DNA of 64,000 nucleotides from Vitellaria paradoxa (lineage: Eukaryota; Streptophyta; Magnoliopsida; Ericales; Sapotaceae), in NCBI GenBank assembly GCA_019916065.1, contig CM034241.1, positions 8,097,223 through 8,161,222 of the forward strand, in the 5' to 3' direction. The notes under the pieces are model-generated. The model did not search any database. It saw only the letters and a program-made list of their open reading frames with translations, and was not told the origin of the DNA. Positions within the stretch are counted from its first letter, which is position 1. Each line of letters opens with the position of its first letter. Below, one piece after another: positions 22,884-36,710 of the stretch. A program made the translations under genes and the position numbers.

Positions 22884-24370
22884 GGGTAGCAATAATGCCA
22901 GAACAAAAATTTTAATACCAGAGCTCATTAATGTGCTCTTGGTATCTATTGACAAAATTACCTTTTATCCTACATAACCTAAATTCTCTCTCCATTTTTA
23001 ATTTTTCTCATCATTATCTATTTATTAAGGCTCTTCCCTCTCCAAAACTTATTTTTCTCTCTCTTTCCAAAAAAATATCTATATAGTTAAATAATAAATT
23101 TCTTATTTTAATATAAAATTATTAATGTACTATTAAATTATAAAAATATCTTTTGTAATATTTTATCTAATATATTTAAACATTTCTTGTTACTAACAAC
23201 TGTAAAAAAAAGACTCATCTTTCTTTTTTGAAAAGACTTATCTAACTCCTGTACTAATTTTTAAATTTAAAATCCATTTAATTAAGCCAACTTAATTTAG
23301 AAACTAATTTTTTTTACTATTTATCCCATTCACAATTTACATAATCAAAAATTGGCTAAACAAAATAGAAATATTAATTAATAACCTAACAAATAAAAAA
23401 ATTACTATTTAATATTGTGTGTTGTATACTTAATTTTACTTTTATATTTTCAAAATTTCAGTAATATACAAATAATAAATTTATATTTTAATATTTTCAT
23501 AACATTAAATTCAAAAAATTTAATAGACCCATTCTAAATAATATGAAATTAAACTTAAACTATAAATATATAAATGAGGTTGAATAGATAACCAAATTAT
23601 ATGTGTATATCCACTCTTATAAATATATGGCAAGTCACTCCTTTAAACTTTTTAATATTATTCAATTTCTGAGATTTTTTTTCTACGTGCATATTCAAGT
23701 GTAATCCTATTATTTATACACATACCAAAGTTGAAAACTAAATATAAAAATCGAGTTTAATTTTTGATATATTCAGAGTATAATAATTTTTTACACAAAT
23801 AAATTTTAAAAAATAACATCTGTCTTTTGTTATTATTTTTCATATTTTATTAAATTATAAAATATGTATATAAAAAATTATATTCTTTAAAAATTACAAA
23901 AAAGTTTAATACAAGCAATATAGTAGTAATAATATTTTGATAAAAATTTTTTAATAATTTTTATTCTAAATTATTATAATCAAAATTAAAGACAAATTTA
24001 AATTTTTAATAGTATAAATTTTTTCTGTTATAGAGTTGTATTAAAATTGTATTAAAATTTCATTAATCTATAAAAAAAATTTATATTAATAAGAAATGTT
24101 AAATATATTAGATAAAATGTTATGTTTATAATTTTTATATAAAATAAGAAATTTATTATTCAACAATAGGAATTTTTTTTTTTTTTTAAGAGAGAAAAAT
24201 GGTTTTGAAGAGATAAGTCTTAATGAATAGATAATGATGAGAAAAAATAAAAATAGAGAGAGAATCTAAATCATGTAGGAAAGGGATAATTCTGTCAATG
24301 GATACAATGAACACGTTAATGACTAATGAGCTCTGGCATTAAAATTTTTGTTCTCGCATTATTGCTACCC
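22884..24370. mobile_element. Non-autonomous element with about 310-bp terminal inverted repeats
   Basis: The left end GGGTAGCAATAATGCCAGAA and the complement of the right end (…TTCTCGCATTATTGCTACCC) match closely. The similarity continues inwards for about 310 bp on each side (22884 to about 23195, and about 24060 to 24370), with shared CTCATCATTATCTATT and TAATAAATTTCTTATTTTA blocks. The flanks TTTATATA and TTCATATA match at 7 of 8 bases, a possible 8-bp duplication. The interior has no ORF. Eight-base duplication points to hAT, while long terminal repeats point to Mutator-like elements; the superfamily is unresolved. Confidence 0.75.
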
Positions 24371-25611
24371 TTCATATATCTATACAATAAAATCGGATGG
24401 TTTTTGAAACTGTCCCACTCATAAACTAAGATCCAATAGTTAAAAATTATTTTTTTTTTCATTCAACGATTGAGATCATTTTTATAATTTTAACTTTCCG
24501 TTCAATTCTTATTTTAGTAAACTTCACTGTCATCTATTTCACAAAACGGATTAAACATTTTAAATTTCACCATATTTTAGTACACCCTATTACTAACTTA
24601 AATTTTGCCCAAGCATGATTTCTAGAAAGTTAAACTTTTCAAATTTAAAACACCATAATTTGTATTTTCTTTTATGGTGTTTACCAAAAATTAATTGAAG
24701 AAAAATACCAAAACACATGTAGCAGCTACTAAGATCTAAATTTTTGGAAAAAAAAAATTAAACTCAAATATTATCATAATTTCTTTCATTTGAACTCTTT
24801 GTCCAAAGTTTCAACTTATATAAGAAACTTGATATTAATTTTATTAACAGTGTTGTAAGCATCGGTTACTGCTAGTTATCTATAAATCCTAATAAATTTT
24901 TATAAATCTCAATTAAGTTTTCTACAAATTTCAATAACGTTGCTGCAAATTCCAATAACATTTCTATCATTTCAAAAAGTTTTGACAGAAAAAAGTCAAA
25001 AAAATTCTGTCCAAATTCGTTTGAACGGACCGTTCGAATGAAATTGTTTTTCTCTATTTTTTGTAATTTATAATTTACATTCTAAACACCAAAAAATAAC
25101 CCAAACTATATTTTATCTCAACTTTTATAACTTCAAACACCCGCGTATTAATTGTTAAATGTAGAAGTTTTTAATCTGTTAGTTAATGTATAATTAAATA
25201 TTTATGTGTTAATGTATTGTTTTTAATTTGTTACCATTTGTTTTATTTCTATATATGTTTAGTAACTTAAATATTTAAAATTAGCATTAATTTTTTGTAT
25301 ATTTGTTAAATAAGAAAAATGTTTAAAATTATAGATTTTTGGCCAAAATAATTCTCTTCTCAAAATAACTTCCAATATTTTAGTGCCACGTTTGCATTTT
25401 TTTTTTTTGGTGAAAAAATAATTCTCTATCTTATTCTTTTTCTCAAAATTAAATCTCACACTAAAATGTTATTGTTGCCACTTCTGCAACTAGGTATAAA
25501 TATAGTTCCCTTTCGGAATTTATAATTAATTAAGACTTTTTCAAAATATCTACATATTTTTACATTATTTTGCTAAATTCAATTCGTTACTAAAATAAAA
25601 AAAATTACTTA
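24371..25611. other. AT-rich spacer, no gene
   Basis: No supportable gene. A near-palindrome around GAACGGACCGTTC lies at about 25022-25036. Confidence 0.55.
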
Positions 25612-25614
25612 TTA

Positions 25615-25800
25615 CACTACTAGAGATTGGGTGATTGGCGAATGGAAACCTCGGGCGACCGCTTTAAGCATCGCTAGAAGAGTATTAGCGACCGCCTTAC
25701 TACTGTCGCTAATCCCATGCGGCAAGGTATCGACGACGGAAAAATTCGCGCGACTGCTTAACTCTTCTAGCGACCGCTTAAAGCGGTCGCTGATTCTCTA
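25615..25800. repeat. CACTA 5' terminus and subterminal repeats
   Basis: Terminal CACTAC followed by about eight full or degenerate GCGACCG units on both strands. One full inverted pair, TAGCGACCG then CGGTCGCT, lies at 25768-25791 with the same 7-nt spacer as at the 3' end. The array is shorter and less regular than the 3' array. Confidence 0.85.
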
Positions 25801-25819
25801 ATTATATTGGACAGAACGC

Positions 25820-25990
25820 CTCCCTCTTTTTCCTCTCCCTCCCTCCCTCTTTTTCCTCTCCCTCCCCCGCGCTCTCTCTTCTCTCCCCCCTCTGCCGTGC
25901 CGGAGGTGCCCCGCCACTACCGTCGCCGGAGGTTTATTTCTTTCTCTCTCTTGCTCTCTCTCTCTTGCTCTCTCTCTCTCTCTCTCTAAT
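25820..25990 (+). other. CT-rich leader-like segment of the CACTA element
   Basis: Pyrimidine-rich repeats (CCTCCCTC, CTCTCT) surround a short GC-rich CCGCCACTACCGTCGCC block just inside the 5' subterminal region. This composition is common in plant 5' leaders, so transcription may start nearby. This is inference. Confidence 0.4.
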
Positions 25991-28900
25991 AAACATGCAC
26001 TAATATTTTTTTTTTAGTTTGAAATTTTTTCTATTTTCTGTATTTTTTATGTTTATTGTTGGATAAATGTAAATAATTTTTTTTTTTGTTTTTGTGGTTG
26101 GGGTTTGATGATTATCTATACATGCATGTATGTATTATTGTTTGTTAATTTTTTTTTTTATTTTAGTTACTCGTTAACTTATTTATTTCATGTGTATACG
26201 TGTATATTTTTTTTTATGTATGTTGCTATTGTTTTTAATTTTTTTTTAATTTGCTGTTTTTTTTTTTCTGTTTTTTTTGTTTGCTGTTTTTTTTTCTGTA
26301 TTTTTTATTTGCTGTTTTTTTAATATTCTGTTTTTTAATTTTATTTTATAAAAATTGGTATGTTGGAAGAAAAAAAAAGAGATTTTAGAAGAAAAATTTA
26401 GTGAGTGGGAAAAATTGTTGTGTTTTGTGCGGTGAGTAAAAAATTTATATTTTATTATCTTGTAATTTGTGTTTGTAGAAATTTATAAAATTTTGTATTA
26501 TTTTACTGTACTCCAAAAGTTGCCAGTATAGACGATAAATTTAAAGGATTTGGGAGTTTTGTAAATTTCATGATTTGCAAGTTATACCGTTAAATTAAAA
26601 TTTAATGATTTAAATTAATTTAAATTTTTTTAATTAAATATATAACTGTATCTGTAATATTGAATTAAAATTCAATAATTTTAAAATTCTGAGGATACTC
26701 TGAAATTCTCAGAATTTCAAAATTCTGAAGATAGAATTAGAACGTTAGAATAAAATGAAAAAAAATACTTATTTAATTTTTTATTTAATTATTAAGATTA
26801 AAATTATAAAAATATAATGAATATTTAAATTCTTATAATTTAATTACCTATTTTTAATATGATAGGTAAAATATATTATAAAATAATAACTTAGAAGAAA
26901 TATAATAATGTGACCACTTGACATGAAAAACAAAGAAATTAACATCTTGTGATACTTGAAAATTATGCATGTGACCTTTTGTCACATCAATCCTCATAGA
27001 TGAAGTCAAATTTTTGGCCTGGGAGCTATTTTTTTGGGGCGTTAAACTTGGGCTTAAAAAATTATATTTAATGAATAAAAATAAAATAATATATATACAA
27101 ATAGTAATCAATTGAATTTTAAATTTTAGATTATATAGGAGTATTTAGTTTATTAAAAATATTAAAAATTTTTATTAACTATTTTTAATATCTTTCAATT
27201 AAATTTTGCCACGTGTTACTTTTTCACTAATTTATTTTTTTAACCATTTAAACACTATCATATAACAACTAAGAGAAAATAAAATTTTAAGGAGATTTTT
27301 TTTGGTAATTGACTAAATTTTAAAGAGATTGATTTATAACTTAAATTTTTTTAATTCAAAATTTAATATACCAATATTAGTTTTTTTTTCTAATAAGACT
27401 AATTATTTTTAAAAATTTTTGAGGAATCAAATTATAATATAAATTTTTTTAATCAAAAATTTACATACATAAATATCATTTTTTTTTAAATCAGAGATGT
27501 CACCCGGCCCACCACAGCCTTGTCCGCGTCAACCCTTGGGATGGTTTTACAAGTTAGGAAAATCAAATATTAGTCAATTTTTTTTATTATTACTTTTTGT
27601 CTATACAATATTTTTTTATTAATTTTGTTTATTTAATAATTTTAAAGCATAGTAGTCACGTTTAAAAATTTATAAACAAATACTTCAAATAAAAAAATCA
27701 CCCACAGATAACCAAAAAAAAAAATTACTTTTTTATTTCTCTTTTTACAGTGGGTAAGTTCTCTTATTTTCAATTATTTCTTTATAAATATCACAGGATG
27801 AGGGTAAAACACTGTTAAATTTGTAATACATGTAAAATTCATAATCTAACTCTTGCTGGGAGGACTCATGCCTCTTCCGCTTTCAACTGGTAGTTCGACT
27901 GGTATCTTATACTTCATTAATTTTACTATATTATTTATTTTTAAATTAATTAAATTAAATAAATTATAACATTTATCAAAAATAATTTTAGTTTAATAAA
28001 ATCTTTGAATAAAATAATTCATTTTTAATGTGATGCAACAAAAATAGATTAAGTATTGAAATTAACAAAATATTTATAATAGAAAAGAAAAACGAGAGTG
28101 AAAAAAATTTTTTTTGTTTAAGTTTTTTCTGTAAACAAAAAAAAAATAAAAATAGATATATCAAACACGTTTTTGTTATCTATTTTCAAAATCTATAAAT
28201 ATAAATGGGGAAACGACAAATACAAACTACCAATAGGAAACTTTTATATGGTTTAATTATTATTATTAGGTGTCTGGCAGGACGAACCTATTCATGAAAC
28301 GAGAGAAGATTTTTTCTCCACTCATCAAATTAAAAAGTCATAAAAATAAAAGTAAAACGAAGAATGTTAATTTTGAAATAATAAATAGAAAGTGAATGTA
28401 ATTACGGCAATTGATATATTTTGTATTAATTGTTCTTCACTACGAAATTAACTTTGTAATTTTGTAAAAACAAAAAATGACAAAGGGTAGAGAGAGTTTT
28501 TGAAGCAGTGCTAACATCTTCACCCAATATGGTAATTTTTATAAATAAATTGATTAACTTACCTTACGGAAATTAAATTATATTATGATATTTATAATGT
28601 TAGACAATAATACTAAAAATTGAGAATTAATATATAGTTTAATGTAAAAATAATATATAGTTTGAAAAAAGTATAAAAAGTTAGTAAAAGTTGATAGATT
28701 TTTTAATAAATTAAATACAATAAAGTTTGTAAACTTTTAAACATATTACTTATTTTCATAAAAAGAATACATTTAAATAAGAATGGATGCATAAGACAAA
28801 AAAAAATTAATAATTTTCACTTGTATGTAAGTTCTCTTATTTTATAACATTTTCATGAATGTAAATAGCATACTTAAAATTATTAAAAAAATTATGAAAA

Positions 28901-29378
28901 ATATTAAATAAAAAGTATCATAAATAGGAAACAATAATACTAAAAAATATTAATATCGTAATATTTGTTGTTAATTTATATATTTTGAATTAAACAATAA
29001 TACTAAAAATAGTAAGATTAGGTAAATAATAATATTAAATTACAATTTTTAGGTTCATTAAATATTTATATTAGTTAAAATATTAAATAACGAATTAGAA
29101 TATTGATAATATAATTAATTTAGGTTAAATTAGACGCTTTCAATTAATATTGTAATGGCTGGTTACTCAAATGATTGAAAATACTTTTATTATTTGAAAT
29201 CATAGTTTGATTTATGTTATAATGAGTAAATATTGAATTGTTCGTAATATCTATTGTTAATTTATTTAATTTGTATCGTATTATTTTATTTGTTGTATTT
29301 TGATCTTCGGATAATTTATTGAAGTGTTATTTTTTTGAATAACAATAATTAACTCTAATTAACTCTAATTACAAGAAA
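25991..29378. other. CACTA 5' internal AT-rich region, no gene
   Basis: Long AT-rich sequence between the leader-like segment and the 202-bp array. Open frames here are poly-T/poly-A low-complexity stretches. From 27241 onward it is the counterpart of 1-2148. Confidence 0.6.
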
Positions 29379-30024
29379 ACCCCTAATCTTGCTTGGGCCC
29401 AATCCAACATTTTTCTTGGGCCTTCTTGGGCCCAGTCCAATCCAATACGAATACGATAAGAAAATTAGGTCAAACTAATATTATAATATTGTTTCTAGGT
29501 AATTTACCGAATAATATAGTAATTAATTACACAAGCAGCAGTAGTTAATTAATAATATTTAATTAGTTCAATTAATAACTACAATAAAACCCCTAAACTT
29601 GCCTGGGCCCAATCCAACATCTTGCTTGGGCCCAGTCCCAGTCTAATCCAATACGAATACGATAAGAAAATTAGGTCAAACAATAATATTATAATATTGT
29701 TTTAGGTAATTTACCGAATAATATAGTAATTAATTACACAGCAGTAGTTAATTATAATATTTAATTAGTTCAATTAGTAACTACAATAAAACCCCTAATC
29801 TTGCCTGGGCCCAATCCAACATCTTGCTTGGGCCCAGTCTAATCCAATACGAATACGATAAGAAAATTAGGTCAAACAATAATATTATAATATTGTTTCT
29901 AGGTAATTTACCGAATAATATAGTAATTAATTACACAAGCAGCAGTAGTTAATTAATAAGAGTTAATTAGTTCAATTAGTAACTACAATAAAACCCCTAA
30001 TCTTGTCTAGGCCCAATCCAACAT
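29379..30024. repeat. Tandem array, about 202-bp unit, copy 2
   Basis: Same array as 2151-2796, with unit starts at 29379, 29589, 29791 and 29993. It appears identical to version 1 by inspection. Confidence 0.9.
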
Positions 30025-30602
30025 CTAAATACTTTATTCTAAGTTAGAAAACAAACAGACATTGAGAACTACTTTATTTTATTCATTTGCATATATTAGT
30101 GAAACTTAGACCCGTTTAAGAATCTCGTACGCCACCTGTTTGGTCATCCTTAGGTAACGGATTAGGTCTTTGACCAGGTTCGTTGTCCTTTCGATGAACG
30201 TGCGGGGATTGACGTACGCGATTCTTGAATTGTCCAGTATGGACAGTTTGGGAATGCAATTATCCATCCTGTCTTCAACAACTCATGTACTGTCCTATGT
30301 TAGATGAAGCTTCGGTTGACGTCCTGTTGTTCTCCGGGTGCGTACACAGGGTACGACTGATGTCGTCTGTGTATCGTGTACTTGGAGAACCACGCGGACA
30401 TGCTGCCGAAATTTTATCTAATTAGGGGACAAAGGCATTGAGTTGTTGAGTGCAAGTTGGATCGTGTATTCTCGAATGGGATAGGACCAACCACCCTGTA
30501 ATGAGGAGGTAAAGTTTAAGACTAGGTGTTTTGCATATGGCACTACATTTTATAGTAATGACATTTTTTTCCTCTTGGGACTCCACAGACACTCTAAGCG
30601 AG

Positions 30603-33600
30603 ATGGATAAGAGTTGGATTGATTTGCCGAATAGGATGTCCCCGGAGTATGTGGAGGGGATTAATCAGTTTATTGCATTCACCAGTGGGTTTCCCAGTGG
30701 GTACATTAGTTGTCCTGCAGGAAGTGTGCTAACCGGTATTACTATACACGGGAGGTTGTCAGAGAGCACCTGATCCGTAATGGGTTCCTGAAGCAGTATA
30801 AATTCTGGACTCTCCATGGGGAAGAGTATACCGCCTCTCTCGTCCGAAAGAAACCGTTGAGGTGGAGGCCGAGGTTGCAGAGGAAGCTGATCCAATGCTC
30901 GCGATGCTAGCTGATATCGCATGTGGATTGACACATGAAGACAACGGTGCCGGTATTAATCTGACGGGTGGAACTAGTCCCCGCTCGGGTGCAGATGATG
31001 AGTCATTGAGATATTTTGAAATACTCGATGATGCGCAGACAGAATTATATCCTGGATGTCAGGAGTTCAGTAAATTGTCATTTATCGTTGAGTTGTTACA
31101 TTTGAAGGCGTTGAATCACTGGTCAGATACGTCATTTGACATGCTACTACAGTTACTCCGTAGGGTTTTACCAGCGGGAGCTAAGCTTGCAGAATCGTAC
31201 TACCAGGCACGCAAGTTAACTGAGAATTTGGGATTCACATACGAAACTCTGGATGCATGTCCCAATAGTTGCATGTTGTTTCGGAATGAGAATGGCAACC
31301 TCGATACGTGTACCGTGTGTGGTGTTTCGAGATGGAAGAATGTTGGTACTATCCAAACTCGGCAGAATCGTTTGGGTAGTTCAAATCGTGGTAAGCTTGT
31401 GGCTGCAAAGCAAGTGCGCTACTTTCCACTTAAGCCACGATTGAAGAGATTTTTCATGTCATCCAAGATCTCTAAACTAATGACTTGGCATGCCGAGAAC
31501 AGGGGGGATCATGGGAACTTATCCCATCCAACAAACTCTCCGGCGTGGAAGGATTTTGATAGAAGACACCCTGATTTCGCTGTCGATTCTCGCAGTGTAC
31601 GGCTTGGTTTGGCGGCTGATGGATTTAACCCATTTTCAGGCATGACTGGGGCAACTCACAGTACGTGGCCTATACTGTTAGTTCCATATAATCTTCCACC
31701 TTGGCTGTGCATGAGGCAACCTTTTGTCATCCTATCGACATTGATTGACGGACCTAAGGGTCCCGGGGATAAAATAGATGTTTATATGCAACCATTGATT
31801 GAAGAGCTTAATGAATTGGACTGATGGTGTGATGACATTTGACTCAACAAGAAATGAAATGTTTAAACTACGGGTAGCATTACTATGGACAATTAACGAC
31901 TTTCCGGCGTACGCCAACTTATCTGGTTGGAGCACGAAAGAGAGTTCGCATGTCCTTGTTGCAATCAGAGCAAGAAGTCAACTTGGCTAAAGTATGGTAG
32001 AAAGTGGGCGTACATGGGTCATAGACGCTTCCTACCTCCGTTGCATAGGTTTAGGAAGGACAGAGTCTCGTTTGACGGCACTCGGGAGTTCGGTCCGGCA
32101 CCACGAGCAATGACCGGGGTCGAATTGCTGGCCCAGATGGAGCGGGAGCAAATTCGAACAGTATATGACTTTCAGGATCTGTTAGCCCCCCGCTACCATC
32201 TATTTTGGTGCAAATAGGAACCGAACCCATAATTGGAAGAAGAAAAGTATTTTCTATGAGTTGCCCTACTGGAAAGACAACTTACTCAGGCACAACTTGG
32301 ATGTCATGCACATTGAGAAGAATGTTTGCGATAATATATTGTGGACGATCCTTGGTGTTAAGGGGAAATCAAAGGATAATGCTAATGCTCGACGTGATTT
32401 GCAGGAGATGGGATTGAGAACTCCATTGCACTTGCAGCCGGGAGAGTCCAACAGGGCATACATGCCACCTGCACAGTACACCATGAGCAAGGAGGAGAAG
32501 GATGCGTTCTTGTTAATTCTGAAAGGCGTGAAGGTACCTGATGGATATTGCTCGAATATTTCGAAGCGAGTCAACATGAGCGAACGGACGTTACAGGGTT
32601 TGAAAAGTCATGACAACCACGTCCTGCTTCAACAGTTGTTGCCTATAGCAGTAAGGACATGTTTGCCTAATAATGTTGTGCAGCCGTTGATCGAGCTCAG
32701 TAATTTCTTCAGGCAGTTGTGTTACAGAGTAATCCGTACAGAAGATTTAAAGGGTCTGCAGGACAGGATTGCTTTGACACTGTGTCATCTAGAGAAAATT
32801 TTTCCGCCGGCATTTTTTGATGTATGGTTCACTTGACTATACACCTAACTGAAGAAGCCCGGCTTGGTGGCCCTGTCCAATTTAGGTGGATGTATCCGAT
32901 CGAGCGATATATGAACACATTGAAGAGGTATGTGCGGAACAAAGCTCGACCGAGGCATCCATAGCGAAAGGATATTTGATGGATGAGTGCATAAATTTTT
33001 GTGCGGCATATCTAAACGATGATGTCCAAACGACTTTTAGCAGGTGTCGGAGCGGATAAATGAAGGCCCTATTGGGGAAGGCACGTCATTTGATCTCAAC
33101 CATATCGAGTGGATCCAAGCTCATCGGTTCGTGCTCTTCAACACCCAATCAGTTGTGCCATTGACCCAGTAAGTCACGTTGTCGTAATAAAGAAAGTTAA
33201 TTACATCATATTTGTAATAAAAATCGTGATTATTCTCAATCCTGTTTGATTTGCATTGCAGGAGACAATAAACGAGCTGAAACAGAACATGCCTCGTGCA
33301 ACAGACAATCAAATTCGAATGTCCCATTATCAATGTTTTCATGACTGGTTTAAGAACTACGTACGTGTTAAATATTTTCATATGTTTTTATATGATTTTC
33401 ACATCACAATTAATTTGTGTTTAATTAATCATGATAATTTACATTTCATAGGTATACAATTTACGAAGTACTACGGATTCTATTTTGACCGATGAAATAA
33501 AACAGTTGGCTGATGGTCCTTACACGACAGCTCGACGTTTCACAGCTTGTGACATCAATGGGTTTCGATTTCGCATCAAGGAAGTAGATGATAGGCGAGC

Positions 33601-34090
33601 AACACAAAATAGTGGCATCGGTTGTCCATCTATTGACGGTGGTTACTATTACGGCCAACTGAATGACATTATTGAAATCGTTTACAATCGCGGTTTAAGA
33701 TATTTATTATTCAAGTGTGTTTGGGCTGATCCAATTCGCGGGTTAAAGCTGATAAGTACCAATTTAAATTGGTCAATTTAAACAATTTGTTACATCGAGA
33801 TGTACAAATAGAAGCTGAACCATACATACTGGCATCCATGGCAGAGCAAGTTTACTATGTTGGCGATCGAGCTGATCCCAACTGGCAAGTTGCAGTTAAA
33901 ATGTCAAGGAAGGGGTGTACCAATCGACTGCGATGAGCCAGATATTGATCCATTCGCCCAACAAGCTCTTGACCAAGATGCAATTGTCCAACGTGATGAA
34001 GATGTTAATTGGGTTAGGGACACGGTCGAAGAGATACGGTTGATTTACATACTAATACACGGTTGTGTACTTTTTATCCGAACAAGGTAG
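30603..34090 (+). pseudogene. CACTA TNPD-like transposase (tnp2), frame-broken, copy 2
   Basis: Counterpart of 3375-6862 with the same domain order (Transpos_assoc, tnp2, DUF4218-like, DUF4216-like) and the same frame breaks. The 320-residue tnp2 core ORF lies at 30862-31824 and the next major block (MPYWKDNLLRHNLDVMHIEK) at 32261-32836. Predicted introns shift to 33169-33261 and 33361-33461. Shared lesions mean the breaks either predate the duplication or were copied by the assembly. Confidence 0.9.
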
Positions 34091-34193
34091 ATTTTAAATT
34101 TATTTTTCTTTGTATTTGAAATTATAATAAGTTTAAATTGTGAACAGTTAGGGAGCCATGTTCGGACGCTAGGAGAGGACTGGTCCTAGGACG

Positions 34194-35839
34194 ATGGCTG
34201 AGCGTCTCGGGCTATCCTGTGCCGGGAGTAGCTCAGCAGATGTTCCCACCTTCACCCCCTATGTCCACGCGTCCTTCAGTGACTGACACAGATGCAGGTA
34301 AAGTTCTTTAATTTCGGAATGTATCTTATCCAACAACAGTAGGTATATTCTGTTGTTTTATCATGTAACAATTTGTTTGAAACAGATTCTCCCACTCCGA
34401 GCAGGCTTTCGAGGTCTGGCAGAGGGCCCTCGAAGGGATTGCGCAGTGGAACTGCGGATCTCAGTGGATGACCGTTCAGTGGGATGACACGCCCCATCCG
34501 GTTGGGAAGGATGGACGGTCTTTGATTTCACAGCTCGGACATTTGGTCCGGAATCCGATCAGATTCCCATTGACCACCCTCGAGTGGGATCGTTTTCCCA
34601 GATTCTACGTTCGAGGGTCTATGGACCGAGGTACAGGTATGAAAATTTTATATCTAATTGTACGTGTTTATGTGCTGAAACTTGTAACAAATAATATTCT
34701 ACAATTTGTCATTTTTAGGCCAATGTAGTTGATGTTCCTCCAGACTTCCGGGACGTTATGTTCGCCAAGTGTCGGAAGATGTGGAAGGATCATAAAAATA
34801 AGATTAAAGATAAATACTGGAAAGGTCATGAGAATGACCCTGACATCCTCCAGCGGGTCCCACCGGGCGTTCTTCCCCACCAGTGGGCTGAGCTCGTCAG
34901 GTATTGGTCGAGTCCCGAGGCACAGGTGAGTAGATTGCGAGTTAATTATTTTTCCTTAAGTTTTGACGTTATCAAGCGTAAATTACAAAAAGTAATCGAA
35001 AAAAAACTTAAAATAGGCGGAGGCCCAAAGGAACTCGCGAAATCGAGGATTGCAGGGGCCGGGGCACAAGGAGGGGACTCGACACTTTTCTCAGGTTCGC
35101 CACGAGGTAAAAACATGAGCTTATCACGCCAATAGCAACTTTTTATTTATCTTTTTTAATGATAGTAAATTATTAATATAATTTACCTTTCAACAGAGGA
35201 CAGAGGAGGGCCTGAGGACAGATCGGATGTCCATGTGGTTGGCGACTCGACGTACTGATTCGCCGGAGGTTCAGGCTATACAGGTAACAAATTTTAATAT
35301 TTTGTCCAATCAACATATAATTTAATTTTTTCTTTAGATAATATAGTTAGTTATCTTGTTTTTTCTATTTCGGCTTGTTTGCATTAGGCGCAGTTTAATG
35401 CACGTTAGACGAGCTGTCGCCAGATGAGAGGGAGTCCGAAGAGAGGAGGGACGAGATATTTTTCTCCATTGTCGGACGCGATGGTCATGGATACACGCTT
35501 ACGCGGGCGCAGGTATTCCACGCCGATCCGTCGCACGAGCAGAATCATCTTCTCAGGCCAGACGTCGCGATCAAGATCTGCTGCAGACCTTTCGAGCTGA
35601 GATGGACGCGCGAGAGGAGCACTTCGGGCCGAGATGATGGCTGAGATGGAGCGCCTCTCTCAGAGTCAGAGCCATCCACCTCCTCCTCCTCAGGTTAAAA
35701 ATTTTATTTCTCGTTACTATTACTCATTAAAATTATATAAATTTATTTATTCATGTCTTCTTAATTATCACGTTCTAATTTCATTATTATTTCATTGTAG
35801 GACCCGGATGATGGCGGATGGCCCTCTTGGACTGATTAG
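34194..35839 (+). pseudogene. CACTA TNPA-like protein (Transposase_24 family), copy 2
   Basis: Counterpart of 6966-8611 at a constant offset. Exons are about 34194-34297, 34386-34636, 34719-34925, 35017-35106, 35197-35283, 35388-35693 and 35801-35839. The block CRKMWKDHKNKIKDKYWKGH in exon 3 is typical of plant Transposase_24 proteins. It has the same frame lesions as copy 1. Confidence 0.85.
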
Positions 35840-36274
35840 GATCTATTTGTATATATTTTGATCAGTACATTTATATATATTTTGTTTTTGTATTTTGAAC
35901 ATTTGTATATAATAAAATTTTATTTTAATTGTAATCTAATTTGATATTGTGTTTGTATATATAATCATAATTAGGAGATATGTTTTTTTTTTTTACTGAT
36001 TTTATGAAAAATTTCATTAATTCCATGTGCAATTTAATAAATTAAATTTAATATAAATATTTATACATAAGTAATTAAATATAATAGTTATTATAAATAA
36101 TTAATAACTATTAAATAAATAATCATTATAAATAAAAAATAAATTATTATTAAATCATTTTTTAAATAATTTGATTTGTAAAACAAATTATTGAGATCTT
36201 ATTATAACAAAATTTAAATTATAATTATTGAGATTTTTAAATAATTTAAATCTTTTTTTTAAATTACTTATAAT

Positions 36275-36707
36275 TAGCGACCGTACGTGGCGGTCGCTAA
36301 TAGTCCATTCGGGTCGCTAATACTCGTTGGTGCAAATGGCCATGGCTCCCGCGCGAACTTATTGCGACCGCTATTCAGTATTTAGCGACCGCTAACTACG
36401 GTCGCTAATGATTCGCACCATTTTCGCGCCACAAGCAGTATCTTCGCGCCAAACAATAGCGACCGCTTTTTCAGTATTAGCGACCGTTTTGAGCGGTCGC
36501 TAGTATCCCTACGTCTAAACTCGAGCAGTCGCAGGAGCGGTCGCAAATAAGTTAGCGACCGTCTAGCGGTCGCTAATATTTTTTAGTGACGAAGTAAATG
36601 CGACTCGTTTGACGCGGTCGCTAAACGTCGCTAATACTTTTAATGACCGCGTTTTCACCTTTAGCGACCGTCTTTGGCGGTCGCTAGTTCCACAATTTCC
36701 ACTAGTG
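36275..36707. repeat. CACTA 3' subterminal palindrome array and terminus, copy 2
   Basis: Inverted TAGCGACCG/CGGTCGCTA pairs start at 36275, 36383, 36478, 36553 and 36662. The fourth has a 5-nt spacer, against 6 nt in copy 1. The others keep 7 nt. The element ends with CACTAGTG at 36707, followed by TTA. Confidence 0.9.
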
Positions 36708-36710
36708 TTA

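Larger units (their letters stand above)
25615..36707 (+). mobile_element. CACTA (En/Spm) DNA transposon, copy 2, complete
   Basis: Complete element of about 11.1 kb. The 5' end is CACTACTAGAGATTGGG at 25615. The 3' end is ...CACTAGTG at 36707, whose complement starts CACTAGTGGAAATTG; 14 of the first 19 positions match. The flanking TTA at 25612-25614 and 36708-36710 is the 3-bp duplication expected for CACTA. It carries tnp2 and TNPA-like genes and subterminal TAGCGACCG arrays at both ends. Both genes are frame-broken as written. Confidence 0.93.

Noticed and set aside
25018..25043. Near-palindrome around GAACGGACCGTTC
   Set aside because: Short, isolated, and without associated features; not enough to call a regulatory site.
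26105..26323. Hydrophobic plus-strand frame rich in Phe
   Set aside because: Poly-T low-complexity sequence inside the CACTA element, not a gene.
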